Assembly: GCF_000379945.1 (NCBI RefSeq)
Contig: NZ_KB904136.1
Span: 1-64,000 of the forward strand
Direction: 5' to 3'
DNA from: Porphyromonas macacae DSM 20710 = JCM 13914
GTDB lineage: Bacteria; Bacteroidota; Bacteroidia; Bacteroidales; Porphyromonadaceae
Length of the DNA stretch: 64,000 nt
Shown: piece after piece, positions 46,125 to 53,483 of the stretch
How positions within the stretch are numbered: the first letter of the stretch is position 1
Layout of the letters: every line of letters starts with the position of its first letter
Notes under the pieces: model-generated
What the model was told of the DNA's origin: nothing
The model's input: the letters and a program-made list of their open reading frames with translations, nothing else
Database searches by the model: none
Program-made: the position numbers and the translations under genes

Positions 46125-47374
46125 TTTTTTATAACCTCCTGCAAGTCGACCGGATGTAAAGGAGGAATGATTACGAACGTATTCGTCGCTTTTTCTGTCA
46201 GATGGATATTTTGGTATCTTTTTTGAAAATTCGAGAAAGCTGTATAGTCATGAAGTGGTAAATCTTTTGGCGGATTGTCGTTTAATTTTATGGGAAATAA
46301 TTTATAATGGGCTTTGCCCGTGTTGTCTTCTTTATTTACCCATACATACTGATAGGATGGCTCTGTGCGTATCGGTGCTTTTTTGTAAGGACGAACGAGC
46401 CGGAGCTTGAGCATTAGGCCACCGCGTGAGGGGGTGTCTTTCTGATTGCTGATGAAGTTCCCTAAGGAGTAAAGTACGAATGTTTGTTTTCTGTTATGTA
46501 CATTTGCAGGTATGATTTCCGAGCGTTGTACCACGTGCGGATGCGAACCGATTACGGCATCCACTCCGATATCATGCAGAAATTGAGCTGTTTCTATCTG
46601 TGCTCTGCCTGGCTCTGTTGCATATTCTATTCCCCAGTGTATCATCGTTAAAATATAGTCAGCTCCCATATTTTGTGCTTTTTTCACCTCCTTGCGTATA
46701 ACGGCAGTATCTATCAATGCTACTTCTGCAGGAGGAGGAACTGCTATCCCGTTTGTTCCGTATGTATAGGCAAGAATGGCTATTTTGATACCGTTACCCG
46801 GTAATATCAGCGGAGCGCGGTTTTCTCTATCTGTTTTGTCAAGGAACGTTCCTGTGGTGAAGACCTTCTGTTTCGTCAATTCTTCAATGGTTCTCCTTAT
46901 TCCTTTCCGGTAGGTGTCGGCAGCGTGATTGTTGGCTGTAGTCAATACATCGAATCCGGCTTTTACAAGAGCGTTTACAAGTTCGTCCGGACTGCTGAAC
47001 TGGGGGTAACCTTTATAAGGCTTGCCACCTAATGTCGTCTCAAGATTTCCGATAGCGATGTCGGCTTTATTGATGATCGGAGAGACCAGACTGAAGCATT
47101 CGTCGAAAGAGTACGTGCTATCTTCCCGTAGAGCTGCTTTGATTTGCGGTCCATGTGTCATAATGTCTCCTGCAATGAGCAGTTCCAGCACTTCTTCTGA
47201 TGAATGCTTTGTTGCATGCGGAAGTTTCTCAAATAACAGCTCTTTTAATGCTGGTAGAGCCAGGCTGTCGGAGGTATGAAAAGAAAAAGGATACACATTT
47301 TGTGCGATAGTCGGGAAACTCCATATCGGAGCCAGAAATAAAAAGAGAGTCTGAAGATATTTATTTCTGTGCAT
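46121..47374 (-). CDS. CapA family protein (poly-gamma-glutamate capsule-like, metallophosphatase fold)
   Basis: A 417-residue exported protein. The start at 47374 (MHRNKYLQTLFLFLAPIW) gives a good signal peptide; the frame is open to 47434. CapA motifs are present: IAGDIMTHGP (metal-binding Asp), NLETTLGG, TTANNHAADTYRKG and GSHPHVVQRSEI. CapA proteins are thought to act in capsule or envelope polymer handling. No other capsule gene is near. It converges with and overlaps the upstream gene by four bases. Confidence 0.87.
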   Translation of the reverse strand: MHRNKYLQTLFLFLAPIWSFPTIAQNVYPFSFHTSDSLALPALKELLFEKLPHATKHSSEEVLELLIAGDIMTHGPQIKAALREDSTYSFDECFSLVSPIINKADIAIGNLETTLGGKPYKGYPQFSSPDELVNALVKAGFDVLTTANNHAADTYRKGIRRTIEELTKQKVFTTGTFLDKTDRENRAPLILPGNGIKIAILAYTYGTNGIAVPPPAEVALIDTAVIRKEVKKAQNMGADYILTMIHWGIEYATEPGRAQIETAQFLHDIGVDAVIGSHPHVVQRSEIIPANVHNRKQTFVLYSLGNFISNQKDTPSRGGLMLKLRLVRPYKKAPIRTEPSYQYVWVNKEDNTGKAHYKLFPIKLNDNPPKDLPLHDYTAFSNFQKRYQNIHLTEKATNTFVIIPPLHPVDLQEVIKN

Positions 47375-47599
47375 AACGGGGCGGTGTTTTAGGGTAGTGT
47401 AAATTTTATGCCGACTTCTTCGGTAGAGTTTCAAAACACAGTTGTTTTGACGTATACCAAGATAAAATAAAAATACGATTTGTCATCATGCTCAAATTAC
47501 CACGTTGCTTGCGACATTCGGCTTCGTACGCGTAATTCAGTACGATCCCTTGAGCCTCAGTCTTTGTGCCTTGTACTTTACGCATTCTGACAAACCTAA
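47375..47599. other. Spacer between the CapA-like gene and tRNA-His
   Basis: A minus-strand open frame runs from the tRNA through this stretch (to 47406), but it begins inside tRNA-His and crosses the terminator hairpin. The sequence resembles no known gene. It may be a further dispersed-repeat type, as no second copy exists in the window. Confidence 0.35.
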
Positions 47600-47638
47600 A
47601 AGGGGCTGCGTCAAAATTCATTTTTGACACAGCCCCTT
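47600..47638. repeat. IS-end-like hairpin, copy 2 (terminator of tRNA-His)
   Basis: aggggctgcgtcaaaatt and its inverted partner tttttgacacagcccct form a near-perfect hairpin immediately 3' of tRNA-His on the minus strand. It shares the right-arm sequence attttgacacagcccc with the hairpin beside the transposase at 211-254. Confidence 0.75.
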
Positions 47639-47641
47639 CGG

Positions 47642-47718
47642 TGGGGTGGAAGACGGGGTTCGAACCCGCGACACCTGGAACCACAATCCAGTGCTCTGCC
47701 AACTGAGCTACAACCACC
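47642..47718 (-). tRNA. tRNA-His (GTG)
   Basis: Minus strand: G-1, acceptor gtggttg, D-arm gctcagttggcagagc, anticodon arm ctggattgtggttccag with GTG, T-arm gcgggttcgaaccccgt, acceptor 3' side cttccac, discriminator C and encoded CCA. The extra 5' G-1 opposite C73 is the identity element of tRNA-His. Two adjacent U-U mismatches (positions 5-68 and 6-67) sit in the acceptor stem. Confidence 0.94.
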
Positions 47719-47869
47719 ATATATATTCTCTCTTTGAGAACGCTGCAAAGATAGTAAACTTTTTGTTAATCCAATATATCCGTACTGTTTCTATTGAAAA
47801 ATCTTGTTGTTTCCCGTTTTCATGAAATACTTTATTGGGGATTTCTTTTTGTAAAACAGGGATAAGAAC

Positions 47870-47903
47870 AAAAAACCTCCGTGAAAAACTCCACGGAGGT
47901 TTA
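47870..47903 (-). terminator. Terminator of gdhA
   Basis: aaacctccgtg and cacggaggttt pair around a short loop; on the minus strand a T-run follows. It lies 22 bases after the gdhA stop. Confidence 0.85.
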
Positions 47904-47924
47904 ATTTATTTAAGGTGAAGAGGA

Positions 47925-49262
47925 TTAGATAACTCCTTGAGCCACCATTGCTTTCGCTACTTTCATGAAGCCTGCAATGTTTGCACCCTTAACGTAATTG
48001 ATATAGTTGCCTTCACGACCGTATTCTACGCATTGCTCGTGGATATCGCGCATGATGGTGTGGAGACGTTCGTCAACTTCTTCGTTGCTCCAAGACAAGT
48101 GAATAGCATTTTGAGACATCTCGAGACCGGAGCAGGAAACACCGCCGGCATTAACAGCTTTACCCGGAGCGAAGATTACTTTTTTCTCAACATAGTATTC
48201 GCTGGCTTCGGCCGTACAACCCATGTTTGATGTTTCGGCAACCAGTGTTACACCGTTGGCTACTAACATTTTGGCGTCTTCTTCGTTCATCTCGTTTTGT
48301 GTAGCACAAGGCATTGCGAAGTCTACTTTTTGCTCCCAGGGTTTCTTACCTGCAAAGAATTTTGCATTGGGGAACTTCTTAACGTAGTCGGATACAACGT
48401 CGTTGCCGCTGTTACGCAAGTCGACCATAGCGTCGAATTTCTCTTGAGTATTGATACCGTCCGGATCGTATACATAGCCGTCAGGGCCTGAAATGGTAAC
48501 GACCTTCATGCCAAGCTCGGTGGCTTTTTGAGCAACACCCCAGGCAACGTTACCGAAACCGGAGATCGCCAATGTTTTGCCTTTATAATCGATGCCGTTT
48601 TCTTTACACATATTTTGTACAAAGTAAACAGCTCCGAAGCCTGTAGATTCAGGACGCAAACGTGAACCGCCGAACTCGAAGCCTTTACCGGTGAACGTAC
48701 CTGTATGCTCACGAGCGAGTTTCTTGTACATACCGAACATATAGCCTACTTCGCGACCGCCTACGCCGATGTCTCCGGCAGGAATATCCGTGTCAGGACC
48801 GATATTGCGCCACAACTCTGTTACGAAGCTTTGGCAGAAACGCATGATTTCGGCTTCGCTACGACCTTTCGGAGAAAAGTCTGCACCACCTTTACCACCG
48901 CCCATAGGCAGAGTGGTCAATGCATTTTTGAATGTCTGTTCGAATCCCAAGAATTTCAGGATAGAGAGGTTTACCGTGTGGTGAAAGCGGATACCGCCTT
49001 TGTACGGGCCGATGGCGTTGTTGAATTGTACGCGATAACCGATGTTAACATGAATATCGCCTTGGTCATCAACCCAGGGCACACGGAAAGTGAAAATGCG
49101 GTCCGGTTCTACCAGACGTTCGATAATGCGGTTTTTCTCAAATTCCGGATGTTGGTTGTAAACGTCTTCAATAGATAGAAGAACTTCTTTCACTGCCTGG
49201 AGGAATTCGCTCTCTCCCGGGTGACGAGCCTCGAGGGCTGACAAAATTTCTGTGGATTTCAT
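47925..49262 (-). CDS. gdhA: Glutamate dehydrogenase (hexameric type)
   Basis: A 445-residue enzyme interconverting glutamate and 2-oxoglutarate plus ammonia. It has the substrate-binding PYKGGIRFHHTVN, the catalytic lysine region LPMGGGKGGADFSPKGRS, a Rossmann motif ISGFGNVAWG for the cofactor, and VAETSNMGC near the end. Length is standard for the ~50-kDa hexameric class. NAD+ or NADP+ use cannot be told from the sequence. In amino-acid-fermenting relatives the enzyme is catabolic. A minus-strand -7 box TACATTTG lies at 49310-49317. Confidence 0.95.
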   Translation of the reverse strand: MKSTEILSALEARHPGESEFLQAVKEVLLSIEDVYNQHPEFEKNRIIERLVEPDRIFTFRVPWVDDQGDIHVNIGYRVQFNNAIGPYKGGIRFHHTVNLSILKFLGFEQTFKNALTTLPMGGGKGGADFSPKGRSEAEIMRFCQSFVTELWRNIGPDTDIPAGDIGVGGREVGYMFGMYKKLAREHTGTFTGKGFEFGGSRLRPESTGFGAVYFVQNMCKENGIDYKGKTLAISGFGNVAWGVAQKATELGMKVVTISGPDGYVYDPDGINTQEKFDAMVDLRNSGNDVVSDYVKKFPNAKFFAGKKPWEQKVDFAMPCATQNEMNEEDAKMLVANGVTLVAETSNMGCTAEASEYYVEKKVIFAPGKAVNAGGVSCSGLEMSQNAIHLSWSNEEVDERLHTIMRDIHEQCVEYGREGNYINYVKGANIAGFMKVAKAMVAQGVI

Positions 49263-49370
49263 AGATACTAACTAATTGTATGTTAGCTGATAATTATTTA
49301 TTAGCGTAACAAATGTAGATAAAGCTTGCGTAATAAACAATTAAAAAGAAGAGTTTTTCCGTTTTTATAT

Positions 49371-50594
49371 TTAACGGTGCCAGTGTCTGCCGAAAAAATG
49401 GACGGGGTAGAAGGCCGAGATTAGAGATAATAGGATGATGGTACCTGCGCAGATCAGCATATCCACAGCCTCAATTCTTACCGGGTAAGGAACCGATACC
49501 ATGCCGATACTGTAGGTGATAATACCGTATTTTTGCTGTATCAGGCAGATGAGTATGCCTAAAAAGATACCTCCTGCAGCGCCCAGCATGCTGATCAGTG
49601 TGCCTTCGATAATAAAGATTCGTTTGATCTGCCGGGGTGTGGCTCCCATGGAGGCCATGGTGTCTGCATCCTGTTTTTTTTCGATGAGCAGCATGGAGAG
49701 GCTGCTGATGATATTGAAGGCTGCAAGCAACAGGATGAAGATGAGGATGAGAAAGCTCATCCATTTTTCTACGTAAACGAGCCTTTTTATTTCCGGGTGT
49801 TGTTCTGTTTGTGTGAGCACTGCAAATTCTTTACCCAGAACCTTTTGCAGTTTTTTTTGTACTTGTTCCGGTCGTTCATTTTCTGCCACTCTGATTTCTA
49901 TGCTGTTTATTTCGCCGGATTCATAACCCAGCAGGTTTTGCAGGTCTTCGACAGGCATAAAAAGACTGTTGCTTACATCGTAGTTATTGCGATCTCCTTC
50001 CAGAGTGGCAGTAATATAACCACAAGTGTGGCGAAAAGCAGACATCGGCGCCAACGGGTTGATCATGCCCAAACGGTTGGGGACGTATATATGTACGGGG
50101 TCGGCAAAGTCCACACCCGTATTCAGAAGCAAGGCTAATTCGAATCCGGAGGCCAGCGCTTTCTGTCCGTCAGGGGTTCGTTGGGTCAGGCTTCCTTCTG
50201 TTATGGCATTTTTTAGATCTACTACATTGTGCCAGAGGCTGTCGTAGCCTATCAATCCTGTAGCCTGCTCGCCGTATTTCGTGCGTACCAGTCCCTGTGC
50301 TGCCAGGCGTTGACTGTATGCAGCTATGCCCGATGTTTTCAGTCCTTCCGGTATGCCCGGGGTGTGAATGGAAAATGTGTTGCCCTCTGCCCGTTCGATG
50401 CGCAGATCCGGATCCAGGAGACTGCTCTGCTGCATGATAAGTTCTTCGTATCCGTTAAATATGGAGAGCACGCAGACTAAAGCCATCGAAACGATTCCAA
50501 CGGCAACGGCAGAAATAGCCGACACGATGTTGACGGCATTCAGTCGTTTATGACTGAAAAGGTAGCGCCATGCTACAAAGAAAGGGAAAGCCAT
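49371..50594 (-). CDS. LolC/E-like ABC transporter permease (FtsX family)
   Basis: A 407-residue integral membrane protein: a first helix near 20-45, a large periplasmic MacB-type domain (about 50-265), then three helices (about 272-300, 320-345, 372-395). The sequence FPFFVAWRYLFSHKR at the N-terminus and MASMGATPRQIKRIF are typical of lipoprotein-releasing permeases. The ATPase partner is not adjacent. It precedes rbfA on the same strand by 22 bases, in gene order (rbfA first, permease second). Confidence 0.88.
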   Translation of the reverse strand: MAFPFFVAWRYLFSHKRLNAVNIVSAISAVAVGIVSMALVCVLSIFNGYEELIMQQSSLLDPDLRIERAEGNTFSIHTPGIPEGLKTSGIAAYSQRLAAQGLVRTKYGEQATGLIGYDSLWHNVVDLKNAITEGSLTQRTPDGQKALASGFELALLLNTGVDFADPVHIYVPNRLGMINPLAPMSAFRHTCGYITATLEGDRNNYDVSNSLFMPVEDLQNLLGYESGEINSIEIRVAENERPEQVQKKLQKVLGKEFAVLTQTEQHPEIKRLVYVEKWMSFLILIFILLLAAFNIISSLSMLLIEKKQDADTMASMGATPRQIKRIFIIEGTLISMLGAAGGIFLGILICLIQQKYGIITYSIGMVSVPYPVRIEAVDMLICAGTIILLSLISAFYPVHFFGRHWHR

Positions 50595-50616
50595 GATAGA
50601 AGAAGACGGCCGGAGT

Positions 50617-50952
50617 TTATTTCTTTAGCAACTCATCGATGTGTTCCAGATAGTCCAGAGAATCGTCGATAAAGAAAGTCAGTTCCGGTAGCCGGCGCAA
50701 TTGAGTTTTTACACGTGTTCCCAGTTCGTAACGGATTTGTTTCGTACTTGCTTTGATGCTTTTAAGCAGTTCTTCGCTCCTGTCTCCCGGAAAAAGGCTC
50801 AGCCTCACGCGGGCTATGCTTAGATCGGGACTTACGCTTACTGATGTTACCGAAACGAGCACACCCGGCATCGCCGACGTTTGCTCTCTGAATATTTCTC
50901 CCAGTTCTTTCTGAACCAAACGGTTTATTTTGCTAATTCTCGTAGAATCCAT
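50617..50952 (-). CDS. rbfA: 30S ribosome-binding factor RbfA
   Basis: A 111-residue KH-fold protein that assists late 30S assembly and 16S rRNA 5'-end processing. The start STRISKINRLVQKELGEIFRE and the later DLSIARVRLSLF and ELTFFIDDSLDYLEHIDELL segments are typical of the family. Length is normal. It is co-transcribed with the downstream permease. Confidence 0.94.
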   Translation of the reverse strand: MDSTRISKINRLVQKELGEIFREQTSAMPGVLVSVTSVSVSPDLSIARVRLSLFPGDRSEELLKSIKASTKQIRYELGTRVKTQLRRLPELTFFIDDSLDYLEHIDELLKK

Positions 50953-51020
50953 AAGTCTGTTATTTTTTACAAAGGTAAGTTATTTGCAGCCTTTGCGAAA
51001 AGGTTACTTCTCTACGCACC

Positions 51021-51066
51021 TGAGAGGGGCTGAGCCAAAATCCAATTTTGACACAGCCCCTCTCAG
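51021..51066. repeat. IS-end-like hairpin, copy 3 (terminator of nhaA)
   Basis: tgagaggggctgagccaaaat and attttgacacagcccctctca form a long hairpin between the nhaA stop (51089) and the rbfA start (50952). The right arm is identical to that of the other two copies over attttgacacagcccc. Confidence 0.75.
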
Positions 51067-51088
51067 CATTCTGCTTGTTACAAAAAAA

Positions 51089-52483
51089 CTATTTTGTTGC
51101 TTCCGTTCCTTCGGTTTTGGCTTGTGCCTCCATTTCACGTTTATGTTCCTTTCTTAGGATGAGGTTCAAGATAATATAACCTAAGAAACCCGACACGATC
51201 GTTCCGGCAAAGATACCCATCTTGGCCTCGTTAAGCAGATCCATATAGCCTTTGGCACCGTAGGACAGGTTGGCGATGAATAAAGAAACGGTAAATCCGA
51301 TACCGCCGAAAATGGAAACGCCGAACAGGTTTTTTATGGTCATGCCTGTGGGAGCTTTACAAAATGAAGTCTTGATGCTTAGCCATGTGAACCCGAAGAT
51401 ACCCAATGTCTTTCCTACAAGTAATCCTAAGAAAATAGCCAGAGGCACGTGCAGCAACTGTTCGGCCGTGATACCTCCGAAGGTGACCCCGCTGTTTACA
51501 AAAGCAAAAAGAGGTAACACAAAGAAGTTTACAAATGGAGAGAGTTCCGCTTCAATGCTTTGCAGGGGGCTTATGGCTCTTGCACTCCGCAATCTGATGG
51601 TATTGATAACTTGTTGCTGATGTTCGGAAAGTACAACGGCTTCGGCTTTTGTTTTCTGTTCCTCTCTCGGCAGCGAGTCAGTAAGTTCTCTTAATACTAC
51701 GGGGAGTTTCAGAAAGTTTACTTTAGGTTTGGCCGGTATGCACATGGCAAGCAGTACACCGGCAATGGTAGCATGTACCCCGCTTTCGAGGAAAAGAGTC
51801 CAAACAATAAAGCCCATCACATAGTAAAACACGTGGTTGTTGGCTCCGGCACGTCCTGCCAGTGTGATGATGGCAAGAATGAGCAGGCTGATGAGTAGAG
51901 GCATGAAAGAGAAATGGGATGAGTAGAAAATGGCTATAACGATGATGCCCCCGATATCGTCTACTACGGCCAAAGCCGTTAGGAAGATTTTCAGGCTGTA
52001 CGGTACCTTCTTGCCCAATGTGCTCAGAACGGCCAAAGCGAATGCGATATCCGTAGCCATCGGTATGGCAGCACCCAAAGAAGCCGGATGGTCATGGGCT
52101 ATGATATAAAACACGCATACCGGTACGATCATTCCCCCAACGGCTGCTATAACAGGAAGCAAGGCTTTCTTGGGGCTGGAGAGTTCTCCTACCAGAATTT
52201 CCTGCTTGATTTCTAACCCTACGAGGAAGAAGAAAACAGCCATTAAAGCATCGTTGACAAACTGCAAAAGGGTCATGTTTTGTCCGTTGTGTTCGAATAG
52301 GCTGTAGCCGCCCACACTCAAAACAATCTTTTGGTTTAGGAATTGCTGATAACTTTCATGCCATGCCGAATTAGCCAGCAGTATGGCAAGAATAGCTGCT
52401 CCGAACAATAATACGGATCCGTTGGGGCGCAGGTTTGAAAGCCGCCTCAGAGGGAATACACGGTTTTTTGTTTCTGTGTTCAT
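51089..52483 (-). CDS. nhaA: Na+/H+ antiporter NhaA
   Basis: A 464-residue antiporter, slightly longer than the ~390-residue E. coli protein because of a cytoplasmic insert (about 268-300) and a charged C-terminal tail. The Na+-binding aspartate pair is in ALAVVDDIGGI, and another conserved aspartate is in MATDIAFALAVL. It exports Na+ in exchange for protons and fits an organism with a Na+- or H+-pumping Rnf complex. Divergent gap 52484-52703 holds its promoter. Confidence 0.93.
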   Translation of the reverse strand: MNTETKNRVFPLRRLSNLRPNGSVLLFGAAILAILLANSAWHESYQQFLNQKIVLSVGGYSLFEHNGQNMTLLQFVNDALMAVFFFLVGLEIKQEILVGELSSPKKALLPVIAAVGGMIVPVCVFYIIAHDHPASLGAAIPMATDIAFALAVLSTLGKKVPYSLKIFLTALAVVDDIGGIIVIAIFYSSHFSFMPLLISLLILAIITLAGRAGANNHVFYYVMGFIVWTLFLESGVHATIAGVLLAMCIPAKPKVNFLKLPVVLRELTDSLPREEQKTKAEAVVLSEHQQQVINTIRLRSARAISPLQSIEAELSPFVNFFVLPLFAFVNSGVTFGGITAEQLLHVPLAIFLGLLVGKTLGIFGFTWLSIKTSFCKAPTGMTIKNLFGVSIFGGIGFTVSLFIANLSYGAKGYMDLLNEAKMGIFAGTIVSGFLGYIILNLILRKEHKREMEAQAKTEGTEATK

Positions 52484-52703
52484 CGTTAAAAAGGGAATTT
52501 TTATGTTTTATTTTTATTATCTGTAATCTTATCTCCGGGCATCTCTGTTCGGATGATCTTTTTTCTGAAAATATTTATGGTTTAGAGTGATTGTTACAAA
52601 AATAGTAATCCGGTATGATTTTAACAATTTTATGAGCAAAGAGTAAGTGAAGAAAAGGCTTTTTCTCGATAATTGTGACTATGTGTTATCCGTGTACGGA
52701 GAA

Positions 52704-52738
52704 ACAAAAGGGATGTCTCCCGACATCCCTTTTGTTGC
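52704..52738. terminator. Strong isolated terminator hairpin
   Basis: A perfect 14-bp stem (acaaaagggatgtc with gacatcccttttgt) around a 4-base loop. T-rich arms make it a potential terminator in either direction. No gene ends next to it. The remaining bases of 52739-53086 show only an unsupported 65-codon frame at 52766. Confidence 0.7.
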
Positions 52739-53086
52739 ATTGTTAACCTTAAATCTAATACTATTATGAAAAAACCACGTAACAAATATAATAATGTTTT
52801 TTTAATAAGCAATCGTTTTGCTATCCAATTTTTTATTTTTATGTGTGATTGTTTGTTTATTTCCGTTTTTACTGACAAAGTGTTTGGGTGCTTTTCTTCT
52901 TTATTCCTTATGGATAATCATAGTTCTGTTTATTTGAAGAGAAGAGAGAAGGCATATAAATGAAATGATATAAAAGATTTTCGTGTGAAAATTTCGATTT
53001 TACCGTTTGCCGGTGATACCTTTTATTTAACTGCTTTTTTATCAGTATTTTATATTTTATTAAAAATAGCGTTGGAGAAACTTGAG

Positions 53087-53210
53087 GTGTACTGAAAAAT
53101 TTTCTGCCTGATGGTTGAAAACTCTTAGCGCTACGGATTTTCAACGAAGTTAACTTGGATTTTTTTTCTTTGCCTGAAGAATTTTCAACCATCAGGCAGA
53201 GAATTTTTGT
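53087..53210. repeat. Palindromic dispersed repeat, copy 2 (MITE-like)
   Basis: The core at 53105-53198 is tgcctgatggttgaaaa...ttttcaaccatcaggca and is about 97% identical to the reverse complement of 4838-4931. A left flank tgtactgaaaaa precedes it, as in copy 1. 53211-53483 holds the promoter region of the next gene and no other feature. Confidence 0.85.
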
Positions 53211-53483
53211 TTGTTTGGAGAACGATTCTTTTTATAATGGAAAGTTCTGAAAGAGAGCATATTATGTCCGATTCGGGTTTGCTCGGTATTATGGTTGCAA
53301 AGAGGTCGTTGACACAATCCTTTTCTTGTTTTTGCTGAAATTGGCTGATATGGGTTATACCCTTTTTCTTTATAATGGGTTGGAGTGAATTTTATTTTGT
53401 TTTAATGAATTTATTCTTATCTTTGGTGTACTACTTATGTAGAACGCAGGTAGTCATTGAATTTTATAATATATTAATAAGGT

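Noticed and set aside
47406-47720. 104-codon minus-strand frame
   Set aside because: It begins within tRNA-His and reads through the terminator hairpin; best explained as a chance frame over structured or repeated DNA.
52766-52963. 65-codon plus-strand frame after the isolated terminator
   Set aside because: Low-complexity hydrophobic sequence, no family resemblance and no operon context.
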